64,000 nucleotides of DNA, taken from assembly GCF_037055355.1 (NCBI RefSeq), contig NZ_CP146350.1:4549001-4613000 (forward strand), given 5' to 3'. This DNA comes from Streptomyces sp. DG1A-41 (GTDB taxonomy: Bacteria; Actinomycetota; Actinomycetes; Streptomycetales; Streptomycetaceae). Every line of letters begins with the position of its first letter. Positions within the stretch are counted from its first letter, which is position 1. This document shows positions 19,156 to 27,071 of this stretch, in pieces. The position numbers and the translations under genes were made by a program. The notes under the pieces are model-generated. The model had not been told where the DNA came from. It saw only the letters and a list, made by a program, of their open reading frames with translations, and made no database searches.

Positions 19156-19772
19156 GGCGGAGAGTTCCCCTGCGGGCAGCGGTGGTGTCGCGCATCGCGA
19201 CCGGCAGCGGCATGCCCGTGCGCTCGCGTGCGGAAGCTCTCAGGCCCGGTCGGCCCGGGCGTCCCCCAGCGGCCGGCCGGGGCGAAGCGTTCCCGTACGG
19301 CGGGGTCGTCGAGGAGGCGGGCCGGGTAACCGGGGCCGGTGCGGGCGGTCAGGTCCTGGTGACGCAGGGGTTCGCCGCAGGAGGAGCAGACGACCCGGGC
19401 CTCGGTGTCGTGGTCGCAGGGCGTGTGGTGCAGGACCACCGGGGCGCCCTCGTCGCCGGCCAGCCAGCGGTCGCCCCAGGCGTTGAACGCGGCGAGTACG
19501 CCGAAGAAGTCGCGGCCCTTGTCCGTCAGCAGGTACGCGTGGCGGACCGGGTCGCTCTGGTAGGCCTGCCGCCGCAGCAGGCCCTCGGCCTCCAGGCGCC
19601 GCAGCCGGTCGGTGAGGGTGTTGCGGGCGATGCCGAGCGAGCCGATGAAGCCGGCGAAGCGGGATGCGCCGTAGAAGACCTCGCGCAGCACCAGCAGGCT
19701 CCAGGCGTCGCCCAGGATGTCGGCGGTGCGGGCGATGGAGCAGGGCCAGGTGTCGAACGAGGTCCGTTTCAC
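18777..19772 (-). CDS. HxlR-family winged-helix regulator with a suspicious C-terminal read-through
   Basis: The GTG start at 19772 opens a typical HxlR domain: CSIARTADILGDAWSLLVLRE, then SLGIARNTLTDRLRRLEAEG and a wing. A CxxC pair (CSSCGEPL) lies in the C-terminal part. HxlR regulators usually end within 110-200 residues, but this frame continues to 18777 and lies antisense to about 380 bp of the response-regulator gene. A one-base shift near the end of the conserved part would stop at 19240-19242 and give about 177 residues. I infer that the true end is near 19240 and the extension is an indel artefact. Confidence 0.7.
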   Translation of the reverse strand: MKRTSFDTWPCSIARTADILGDAWSLLVLREVFYGASRFAGFIGSLGIARNTLTDRLRRLEAEGLLRRQAYQSDPVRHAYLLTDKGRDFFGVLAAFNAWGDRWLAGDEGAPVVLHHTPCDHDTEARVVCSSCGEPLRHQDLTARTGPGYPARLLDDPAVRERFAPAGRWGTPGPTGPESFRTRAHGHAAAGRDARHHRCPQGNSPPYRSRTMPRSHAQAAISTRLRASIFCWMLARCVLTVDSDSTSWSQISWLVRPTATSRTTSSSRSVRGPGASGPRRVADSSFSSRTVTAGETSASPRAAALTASISRPGGASLSRKPQAPLRSAVCT

Positions 19773-19812
19773 GGCTGCCAGGTTATCGGTTTCATCATGA
19801 GACGGACGTGCC

Positions 19813-21235
19813 CTAGTGTGGTGCGCCCGAAATCTCGGGCTTAAGTTTCTTCCTGGTTTTTGTTGGCTGGCGGAGTGACTTTGGTGAGGTAGTCGGCGAG
19901 TGAGTTGAGGATCTCGTCGGCGGTCTTGGTCCAGGTGAAGGGCCGCGGATTCTCGTTCCAGGTGTCGATCCACGCGGTGATGTCGTCCTCCAGGGCCTTC
20001 ACGGAGGTGTGGACGCCCCGACGGATGAGTTTGTCGGTCAACAGGCCGAACCACCGCTCGACCTGGTTCATCCAGGAGGAGCCGGTCGGAGTGAAGTGGA
20101 CGTGGAACCGGGGGTGTTTGCTGAGCCACGTCCTGATCTCGGCGGTGTTGTGGGTGGCGTAGTTGTCACAGACCAGATGGACGTCGAGGCCGGCCGGTAC
20201 CGCTTTGTCGATCGTGACCAGGAACTTCTTGAACTCGATCGCCCGGTGGCCGCGGTGCAGTGCCGATATGACGGTGCCGTCGGCGATGTTGAAGGCGGCG
20301 AACAGGCTGGTGATGCCGTGCCGTAGGTAGTCGTGGGTGCGCCGCTCGGGCATGCCCGGCATCATCGGCAGCACCGGCTGCGAGCGGTCCAGCGCCTGAA
20401 TCTGGCTCTTCTCGTCCACGCACAGAACCACCGCCTTCTCCGGCGGGTGGTGATACAGGCCGACGACGTCGACGACCTTCGCGACGAACTGCGGATCGGT
20501 GGAGAGCTTGAAGGCATCCTGCAGGTGCGGCTTGAGGTCGAACCGCTTCCAGATCCGCCCGATGGTGGACTTCGACAGCCCGGTGCGCTCGGCCATCGAA
20601 GTCCGCGACCAGTGCGTGTCCTTACCTGGCGTGGACTCCAGCGTCGCGATGACCACGTCCTCGACCTGGTCGAGCAGGATCGAGGGCGGCCTGCCGGGCC
20701 GCGGCTCGTCGACCAGCCCGTCCAGCCGCCGCTTGACGAACCGGGCCCGCCAGCGGCTCACCGACTGCTCGCGCACCCCGAGTTCGGCCGCCACCTGCTT
20801 GTTCGTCCCGCCCTCCGCGCACAGCAGCACGATTCTCGCGCGCAGAGCCAGGAACTGCGCGGTCTTGGCGCGCCTCGCCCAACGCGTCAGCTGAGCCCGT
20901 TCGTCATCACTGAGCACCAGCTCCGACTTGCGCCGGCCGGCCGCGGCTCATCCGCAAGTCCGGCCATCCGCCGGGCAGCAAACCGCGACCGCCACTTCCT
21001 CACCGTGTCCGCGGTTACCTTGAACTCCGCCGCCACACGCGTATTCGGCTTCCCGTCCGCGCACGCCAAGACGATGCGTGCCCGCTCGACAAGACGGGGC
21101 GCCACCGCCCCGCCCGCCCAGCGCAGCAACTCGGCGCGCTCCTCATCGGACAGCACAACTTCGACGGCACGAGGACCCCGAGACATGAAAACAGGCTACA
21201 GACTTAAGCCCGAGATTTCGGGCGCACCACACTAG
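19813..21235 (-). mobile_element. IS630-family insertion sequence with near-perfect long inverted ends
   Basis: The ends at 19811-19846 and 21202-21237 are inverted copies of 36 bp without mismatch, including the palindromic CTAG at each outer edge. IS630 elements duplicate TA, which fits that CTAG. Inside lies one transposase gene read in two frames. The left end sits 39 bp from the HxlR start, and the right end abuts an IS3 remnant. The element may be recent, because the ends are identical. Confidence 0.9.
19841..21186 (-). pseudogene. IS630-family transposase, split into two frames
   Basis: The upstream frame (21186 down to 20887) carries a first helix-turn-helix ([18 protein letters not shown] ... 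[13 protein letters not shown]). The downstream frame (to 19841, 358 codons from GTG 20917) repeats a second HTH and the DDE catalytic core with VLCVDEKSQ, LVCDNYATHN and NQVERWFG. The family is normally one protein joined as [18 protein letters not shown]. Restoring one G in the GGCCGGCCG run near 20933-20941 recreates this junction. Either an indel or a frameshift used by the element would explain it. The short tail lies inside the left inverted repeat. Confidence 0.8.
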
Positions 21236-21249
21236 GGGCGTCTTCGTAG

Positions 21250-21538
21250 CTGTTACTCCCGTACGTCCGCCAGCCGAGGCCGCCTTGAGGATCTCATTGG
21301 CCCGCCGAAGCTCGGCATTCTCGGCCTTGAGCCGCTTGATCTCCGCGGCCTCCTCGGAGGTGACGCCGGGCCGCTGGCCGGCGTCGACCTGGGACTTGCG
21401 GACTCACGTCCGCACCGTCCCCGCGGCGCCGATGCCCAGATTCGCGGCCCACTCGGTTGGGTGCTTGGGACGGATCTCCGCGACCATGCGCACCGCACGC
21501 TCACGAAGTTCAGCAGGGTAGGGGGCCGGACGGGCCAT
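21250..21538 (-). pseudogene. IS3-family transposase OrfA remnant
   Basis: ATG 21538 opens MARPAPYPAELRERAVRMVA and an HTH of the IS3 OrfA type. Codon 45 is TGA (21404-21406) where the family usually has Trp in a V-R-x-W-V-R motif. The leucine-zipper part follows in frame (EIKRLKAENAELRRANEILK) and then degenerates. OrfB is absent. The remnant touches the right end of the IS630 element, suggesting that insertion or associated deletion removed the rest. Confidence 0.75.
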
Positions 21539-21550
21539 GACTCGATCCTC

Positions 21551-23014
21551 TCAGGGAATCGAGCCTCCATCAGACCCGGAGCGGTTCAACCTGATCCTTA
21601 CCGGCTCGTTAGTGCCGTCGTAGACCGTTCCATTGACCGCATCCACACGCCACATCTCTGCCGCGCCCGGGGCCTCTGGCTCGGTTGCCTGCTCATCCTC
21701 GCGCGGCGCCACATTCACGAGCCACTCAGGATGCCAGAGTCCGTCTCGTTTCGTCGCCTTGAGAGTGAAGGCATCCAGTTGGTAGTGCGCTTTGAGTTGG
21801 TCAGTGCTCATGTCGCTACCCCTAGTGGCTCGATACTGAACGGCCAACCCGTCGAGTACCGCCGACTCGGCCCGGCTAGCATCGAGCTTTGCCTTGGGGA
21901 GTTCAGCTTTCATTGGACCCAGGGCGACATCTACTTGGGATACTTGCCCTGCTCTGCTGACTTGAACATCCAACATTCGGGGCATCAACACGTCGCCTTG
22001 GAACCAGCGAAAGCTGGTCATCCATCCTAGTTCGGCAGCCTCGCCAACTTTATAAGTCTTATGAGTAGTCGCATTCTTCGCCCATGGGTAGTGCTCAATC
22101 ATATACCGTTTCGCGATCTTAAATGCTGACTCCTCCGTATTTGGCTTCTCTGCCTCAGGCACGGGATAGCCCATGACGCTGGGGCGGTCGCTGTCTACAA
22201 GCAACACATTGAGATGGTTTTTGTCCGGCCATGAAAGGCTGCCGTTTCCGAACTCGTCTGGGTGTCGCTTGTCTCTGCTGAGTAGATTGAAAACAACATT
22301 AGTGCACGAAACGCCTGCACATGGTTGTTCGTGAACCTCGCCCAGCACGTAGTGGTCACCGAATGCCTCGTTGACCGCTTCCTCCACGGCTTGGCGTTGC
22401 TGAGATCCTGCTGTCGCGAGGCTCGTACTGTCGACATGTGTGAATGTGACCATCGAACGCGCCAGGCCAGTACCCAAGAAGATTGTCACCGCGAAGGCTG
22501 CCAGCGTTGGCTTGGCACTTCCATGCCAGCTGAATTTCCCTCCCCTTGCGGCAAGCAAGGCTGCAGCAAGGGCTACCCCTGCTATACCGCCGAGGATGTT
22601 CATTTCGGCGTCCGCGCTGTCGCAGGTACGGCCCAGGCCGTTTACTGTGGCCTGGGTGAACTCGATGGCCACCGGCAACGTCACGACTGCGAATAGCGCG
22701 GGCAGCACGTGGCGTACAGCGAGGAGTGCGAAGAATCCGAGTGCCACGGTCATAGCGAGGTTCCACATCCCCTGCGTGGTGTGGAAGGGCTCGACGAGAT
22801 CGCGGCTGATGACACACTGGCGGCTAGCGCGACCGCTGCCCATGAAATTGGCACCGAGTACACCGGTAAGGGTGGCAGCGAGGCCGCCCCGCAAAGCGCC
22901 GAACGAGTAGCCCATGCGACGGAAGAGGAACCATGTCGCACCGCCGAGCACAAGTGCGGTCAGCGTGCAAATCGCCAGGTAGTCATAATGGTTCTGAGGA
23001 ATCGTGATAAACAC
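21551..23014 (-). CDS. VanZ-like membrane protein with large C-terminal extracytoplasmic domain
   Basis: 487 residues. About five hydrophobic segments occupy residues 10-200 and contain a VanZ-like core: IEFTQATVNGLGRTCDSADA followed by EMNILGGIAG. VanZ proteins have been linked to glycopeptide and lipopeptide tolerance. The remaining 280 residues are soluble, have repeated alpha/beta segments resembling tandem PepSY-type units (weak match) and include a likely disulphide, CAGVSC. The GTG start at 23014 has AAGGA 5 nt upstream. The DNA is clearly less GC-rich than its neighbours and uses rarer A/T-ending codons, suggesting transfer. It follows a small secreted-protein gene by 75 bp. Confidence 0.65.
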   Translation of the reverse strand: MFITIPQNHYDYLAICTLTALVLGGATWFLFRRMGYSFGALRGGLAATLTGVLGANFMGSGRASRQCVISRDLVEPFHTTQGMWNLAMTVALGFFALLAVRHVLPALFAVVTLPVAIEFTQATVNGLGRTCDSADAEMNILGGIAGVALAAALLAARGGKFSWHGSAKPTLAAFAVTIFLGTGLARSMVTFTHVDSTSLATAGSQQRQAVEEAVNEAFGDHYVLGEVHEQPCAGVSCTNVVFNLLSRDKRHPDEFGNGSLSWPDKNHLNVLLVDSDRPSVMGYPVPEAEKPNTEESAFKIAKRYMIEHYPWAKNATTHKTYKVGEAAELGWMTSFRWFQGDVLMPRMLDVQVSRAGQVSQVDVALGPMKAELPKAKLDASRAESAVLDGLAVQYRATRGSDMSTDQLKAHYQLDAFTLKATKRDGLWHPEWLVNVAPREDEQATEPEAPGAAEMWRVDAVNGTVYDGTNEPVRIRLNRSGSDGGSIP

Positions 23015-23089
23015 GGCATCCTTGCCAAAATCAGGACAGGCAGCAGGAGTGGGGCCCCTCCATGACAGGCGGGGCCCCGGCTACATGAA

Positions 23090-23506
23090 TCAGCAGTGTG
23101 CGGCTGGCGTCTGGTAGGTACCGCCGCTGTACTTGAGGAGGCCGGTGCTGTTGTAGCAGCCGTAGTCACCGGTCAGCTTCCAGGACTTCTGCTTTGTCTG
23201 GCCAGAGCTGATGGAGATGGACGCGGAGTAGTGGGTGTCGCCCCGCATGCTGTAGCCGAGCTTGACGCTGGTCTTGGAGCCCCCGGTCTTGGAGTAAGTT
23301 GTGTAGATGTTGGTCGGGGCGCTGTTGGTCTTCTTGTGATACAGGATGCCGTTGGAAAGGCTGGTGCACCGCTCGGTGGGGTCATTGGATGCCGTGTAAC
23401 CGGCCGAGTCGCAGTAGGCGGCGGCTGAAGCGGCGGGTGCACTGAAGAGGACGGAGCCTGCCGCTATGGTGCAGGCGATGACTGCGGCACTGGTCTTGGT
23501 GCGCAC
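23090..23506 (-). CDS. Small secreted protein with four cysteines, unknown function
   Basis: 138-residue preprotein. The signal peptide is RTKTSAAVIACTIAAG then SVLFSAPAASA, with cleavage probably after ASA-A near residue 31. The mature part has Cys in AAYCDS, ERCTSL, DYGCYN and the very C-terminal AAHC, enough for two disulphides. It is rich in Ser, Thr, Tyr and Gly (beta-type composition). GTG 23506 is chosen over the longer ATG 23539 because GGGGAG lies 6 nt upstream and the signal peptide then starts correctly. It precedes the VanZ-like gene in the same direction. I recognise no family; lactococcin-972-like bacteriocins were considered but the motif is not clear. Confidence 0.7.
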   Translation of the reverse strand: MRTKTSAAVIACTIAAGSVLFSAPAASAAAYCDSAGYTASNDPTERCTSLSNGILYHKKTNSAPTNIYTTYSKTGGSKTSVKLGYSMRGDTHYSASISISSGQTKQKSWKLTGDYGCYNSTGLLKYSGGTYQTPAAHC

Positions 23507-23865
23507 GAAGAACTCCCCGATTGGATGTGTCCATGACAAGCTCCCGCTGTGGTCATTGGCGGGTGCCGTGACTATTTGAACATAGTTCCGCTCAAGCGGT
23601 GAAGAGTATTTGATCTCTTCTTGAGCTTACTGTTCTTGCGTGAGGGTTCGGCAGGTCGCTGACGGACCTGCGGGCTCCTTCGGGGTGGAGATCCTGCAGG
23701 TGGACAGGTTGGTGGCCGGCTGACGCGCCGGGTTCCACGGCTCCGGTTGCGATGGTGTTGCTCGCACGGACGGGACGTTGTTGGTTAGCCGGGGGCGTCG
23801 GCAGGGTCGCGAGCTCTTGCCGGGCGTCGGTGATCACGCCGGTCTAGGTCTAAAACTGACGGACG
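23507..23865. other. Intergenic region upstream of the secreted-protein gene
   Basis: About 360 bp, A/T-rich in its left part, and the likely promoter of the leftward secreted-protein operon. It contains GAAC-ATA-GTTC (23579-23589) and nested inverted words CTCAA (23591-23595) with TTGAG (23621-23625) around GAAGAG (23601-23606) with CTCTTC (23615-23620). These could be an operator or hairpin. No gene is supported. Confidence 0.35.
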
Positions 23866-24296
23866 TTATTGACAGGCACGGCCCTGGCGGGCCTGCAGGT
23901 GGCGGCGGTGGAGCGGTTCCGGCTGGGGCTGGTCGACGCGGAGCCGGCGCCCCACTCGCACCGGACACCCGGGGAGCCGGGGCTGCGGGCGTGGCTGTCG
24001 ACCCGGTTGCGGGAGCGCTCCACCTGGCGGGAGCTGGGGCACGCCCTGCTGTTCGCGGGGGCGTTGTGGCTGATCGACGTGCTCGCGTTCGCCGTCTTCC
24101 TGCTGGGCCCGTCGTCCGTCCTCACCATGCCGTTGCTCTGGCCACGATCGGGGAGGCGAAGGTGCTCAAGGCGTGGCTAGTCACCACCTGGCCGGCGGCC
24201 TTCGGGTGTGCCGCCCTCGGGCTGGTCATGCTGGCCCTGGGCGCCTACCTGCTGGGCGTCACCGCGGGCGCGCGGGCCGGGCTGGCGCGGCTGCTA

Positions 24297-25459
24297 CTGA
24301 GGTTGAACTCGTGGTGTCGCAGGGGCTGACGGCTCGTCGCTCGTGCGGTATCACCGGGGCATGCGGTATCCACAAGGAGGCGGGCTGACCGCCGAACGGC
24401 AGCAGTCTCGCGAGGAGTTACGACTCAAGGCGGCTGAGAGGTTCGCCCGGGGCGAGGCGAGCTCGGTGATCGCCAAGGACCTGCGGGTCAGCGTCCGGTC
24501 GGTGCAGCGGTGGCGGCGGACGTGGGACGAGGGCGGCCTGCGGGCTCTGCGGTCACAGGGGCCGGCGTCTCTTCCGAGGTTGAGCGGGAAGCAGTTCGCC
24601 CAGCTGGAGGCGGAGCTGGCCAAGGGCAGGCCGCACATGGCTGGGAGGACCAGCGGTGGACGCTGGCGCGAGTCAAGACGGTGATCGGTCGGCGCTTCCA
24701 CCTGACGTACACGATTCAGGGCGTTCGGAAGCTGCTGGTGCGCAACGGCTGGTCCTGCCAGGTCCCGGCCCGACGCGCGATCGAGCGGGACGACGACGCG
24801 GTGGCCGGGTGGATCAAGGAGGTGTGGCCGCGCGCGGAAGGCTCGCGGCGGCCCGTGGAGCCTGGCTCGTCTTCGAGGACGAAGCCGGTTTCTCCATGAC
24901 GCCGCCGCAGGCGAAGACCTGGTCACAGCGCGGCCGGACCCCGGTGGTGCGGGTCCGGGGCCGTTCCCGCAGACGAGTGTCGATCGCCGCGCTGACCTGC
25001 TACAAGCCCGGCCACCGGTCCCGGCTGATCTACCGGCCGCGCCGGGACGACGGACAGCGCGACGGGCGCAAGAGCTTCTCCTGGCGCGACTACCGCGACC
25101 TGCTGATCACAGCCCACCAGCAGCTCGGCGGCCCGATCGTGCTCGTCTGGGACAACCTCAACGTCCATAAAGCCGCCGACCTGCGGGAATGGGCGGAAGC
25201 CAGGGACTGGCTGACCATCTACTACCTGCCGCCCTACGCACCCGACCTCAACCCCGTCGAAGGGATCTGGTCCCTCCTGCGACGCGGCTGGCTCTCCAAC
25301 GTCGCCTTCAGCACCCCCGAACACCTCGTCCAGCGCATCAGACGCGGCCTACGGCACATCCAGTACCGCAGCCACCTCATAGACGGCTGCCTCGCCGAAA
25401 CCGGACTGTCCATCAGACCCGCCTGACCAACAGCCACGACATCACGAGTTCAACCTCAG
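24297..25459 (+). mobile_element. Second IS630-family element, flanked by TA duplication
   Basis: Inverted ends ACTGAGGTTGAACTCGTG (from 24297) and CACGAGTTCAACCTCAGT (to 25459) extend to about 23 bp with one mismatch. TA flanks both sides (24295-24296 and 25460-25461), the IS630 target duplication. It interrupts the kinase remnant; conceptual excision restores that reading frame. It differs in ends and transposase from the element at 19.8 kb, so it is a separate insertion event. Confidence 0.88.
24361..25426 (+). pseudogene. IS630-family transposase with two frameshifts
   Basis: The HTH part starts at ATG 24361 (RLKAAERFARGEASSVIAKD then VSVRSVQRWRRTW). The frame shifts near 24630 to GWEDQRWTLARVKTVIGRRF and again near 24840 to GAWLVFEDEAGFSMTPP. 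The DDE residues lie in FEDEAGF, VWDNLNVHK and LNPVEGIW, all in the last frame, which ends at 25426. Two separate shifts mean that no full transposase is made from this copy unless both are assembly errors. Confidence 0.8.
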
Positions 25460-26192
25460 TAATAGCGCCGGACGAGGCCGACCTGGGGGCCAGGGTCGCC
25501 GACCTGGCCCGTTCCCGGGTGCGGTTGGTGGACGCCTTCGAGGCGGAGCGGCGGCGCATCGAGCGCGATCTGCACGACGGGGCACAGCAGCGGCTCGTTG
25601 CCCTGAGGATGACACTCGGCCTGGCCCGTCTCGACGCCCTGCCCGGCCCGATGGCCTCCCAACTCACCAAGGCGCACAGGAGGCGGGCACCGCCCGTGCG
25701 GAACTGCGCGAGATCGTCCACCTTGCTTGCCGGGCAGGGGGTCCGGTCCTTTGGAGCCGGGGTGAATGCTGCTCCCGCGGAGCGGGCAGGGGAAGTACTG
25801 CTCAAGGACCGCGTCGGCCAGGTCGAGGAGTTCGTCGAGGCGCTCGGCGACGTGGCTGACGGCGGCACGGTCGTCGACCCCGAGGTCGTACGGCAGTTGC
25901 TGCGCCGCCGCCGTGACCCGCTGGAGCGGCTGACCCCGCGTGAGCGGGAGGTGCTGGCGCTGATCGCGCAGGGCAGGTCCAACGGCGCCATCGCCCGTGA
26001 ACTGGTCGTCTCCGAGGCCACCGTGGGCAAGCACATCTCCGGCATCCTCACCAAGCTGGACCTCCCGCCGGCGGACGAGACCCATCGCCGGATGCTGGCC
26101 GTGCTGGCGTACTTGCGGGCGTGGGCGTGCGGCCGACGTCCGGGCCGGGACGCCCGGACCCGGGGCCTCCGGCCGGTCCGTGCGTTGTGCAA

Positions 26193-26210
26193 AAACCAGC
26201 GAGTTGGTTT
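26193..26210. promoter_or_regulatory. ARE-like palindrome upstream of the ScbR-like regulator
   Basis: Half-sites AAACCA (26193-26198) and TGGTTT (26205-26210) form a symmetrical operator with a 6-nt centre, about 40 bp before the GTG of the TetR/ScbR-like gene. The arms resemble those bound by butyrolactone receptors. Autoregulation is inferred. Confidence 0.5.
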
Positions 26211-26248
26211 CATTGCGTCGCCATCAGAGCCCTCCACGGGAGCCAGGG

Positions 26249-26929
26249 GTGACCAAACAGGACCGGGCCGTCCGGACCCGTCTCGCGCTGATCCGGTCGG
26301 CGGCCGAGCAGTTCGAGGCACGGGGATACGTCCGGGCCAGTCTCTCGGAGATCAGCGCGGGAGCAGGCGTCAGCTCCGGCGCGCTGCACTTCCACTTCGC
26401 GAACAAGGCCGCCGTGGCCGAGGCCGTCGAGCACGCGGCCGCCCGTGCCCTGCGCCGGGTCGCGGGCCGGGGCCGCGACGGCGACGGGTGCGCCCTCCAG
26501 CGCCTCGTGGACGTCACGCACCAGGTCGCCCGGCTGCTGTGCGCCGACATCGTGGTGCGCGCGGGGCTGCGGTTGAACGCCGAGGCGGTCGCCGGGCGGG
26601 TGCGGGACCTGCGGCGGGAGTGGCGGGAGTGCGTGCACGAGCTGCTGGCCGAGGCGGAGCGCAGGGGTGAACTCGCCGCCGGGATGCCGCCCCACCGCTC
26701 CAGCGCCGTCGTCCTCGCCGCCACGACCGGAATCGAGGTGCTGGCCCGGGAGGACCCCGGCTGGCTGGCCCGTCCCTCGCTGACCGACCTGTGGCACCTG
26801 CTCCTGCCGTGCGTGGCCGCACCGCATCTGGCCGACGCGCTGGACCCGGCGGGGACCGAGCCGGACGTCGGCAGGGGGGCGGACGGAGTGCTGGAGGAGC
26901 CGGGCCGGGCGGGGCTCGCGCTGCGGTAG
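26249..26929 (+). CDS. ScbR-like TetR regulator (butyrolactone receptor or pseudo-receptor)
   Basis: 226-residue regulator. The N-terminal TKQDRAVRTRLALIRSAAEQ and HTH (SLSEISAGAGVSSGALHFHF) match the ScbR/ArpA branch of TetR, whose members bind ARE operators and, if true receptors, release on butyrolactone binding. Here FHFANK replaces the usual YFHFxSK. The ligand-binding half is Arg/Ala-rich and diverges from the other receptor at 30.5 kb, so it may be a pseudo-receptor. The GTG start at 26249 has GGAG 6 nt upstream. It transcribes toward the P450 gene, 142 bp away. Confidence 0.8.
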   Translation: MTKQDRAVRTRLALIRSAAEQFEARGYVRASLSEISAGAGVSSGALHFHFANKAAVAEAVEHAAARALRRVAGRGRDGDGCALQRLVDVTHQVARLLCADIVVRAGLRLNAEAVAGRVRDLRREWRECVHELLAEAERRGELAAGMPPHRSSAVVLAATTGIEVLAREDPGWLARPSLTDLWHLLLPCVAAPHLADALDPAGTEPDVGRGADGVLEEPGRAGLALR

Positions 26930-26991
26930 CGGGGCACCCCGTCGGCTTCCGGCCGGCCTCCCGGTGGCCAACAGTGTTGAAGCGATGGCCA

Positions 26992-27015
26992 AAACAAACC
27001 GGATGCCAAGTTTTT
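26992..27015 (-). promoter_or_regulatory. ARE operator in the P450 promoter
   Basis: On the minus strand this 24-bp site reads AAAAACTTGG then CATCCGGTTTGTTT. It matches the published ARE pattern at nearly all fixed positions, including CGGTTTGTTT. It lies 57 bp before the P450 ATG. Repression by one of the two ScbR-like proteins is inferred. Confidence 0.65.
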
Positions 27016-27071
27016 TCGTCACGTGAACCGCACGATGGTTCCCCAGCCTCTGGACCAAGGAGCGATGAGTC

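Larger units (their letters stand above)
23866..26135 (+). pseudogene. Decayed sensor kinase/LuxR regulator remnant interrupted by IS630
   Basis: Three pieces of a two-component system survive. (1) A sensor-type membrane region, ERFRLGLVDAEPAP through FAGALWLIDVLAFAVFLL, frameshifted near 24130, continuing to GARAGLARLLL at 24296. (2) After the insertion, IAPDEADLGARVADLARSR and a DesK-type H-box, ERRRIERDLHDGAQQRLVAL, frameshifted near 25680. (3) The C-terminal half of a LuxR-type regulator, LLKDRVGQVEEFVEAL and LTPREREVLALIAQGRSNGA. The kinase ATPase domain and receiver domain are missing, so an internal deletion fused them. Removing the IS and one TA restores CTA-ATA in frame. This is a true gene ruin, not just an indel. 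Confidence 0.8.

Noticed and set aside
23090..23506. Lactococcin-972-like bacteriocin
   Set aside because: Size and secretion fit, but the Trp-rich C-terminal pattern is missing and no matching transporter genes are adjacent.
27011..27026. Possible second parS (TCACGTGA core near the P450 promoter)
   Set aside because: Only the central 8 bp match; both arms differ from GTTTCACGTGAAAC.
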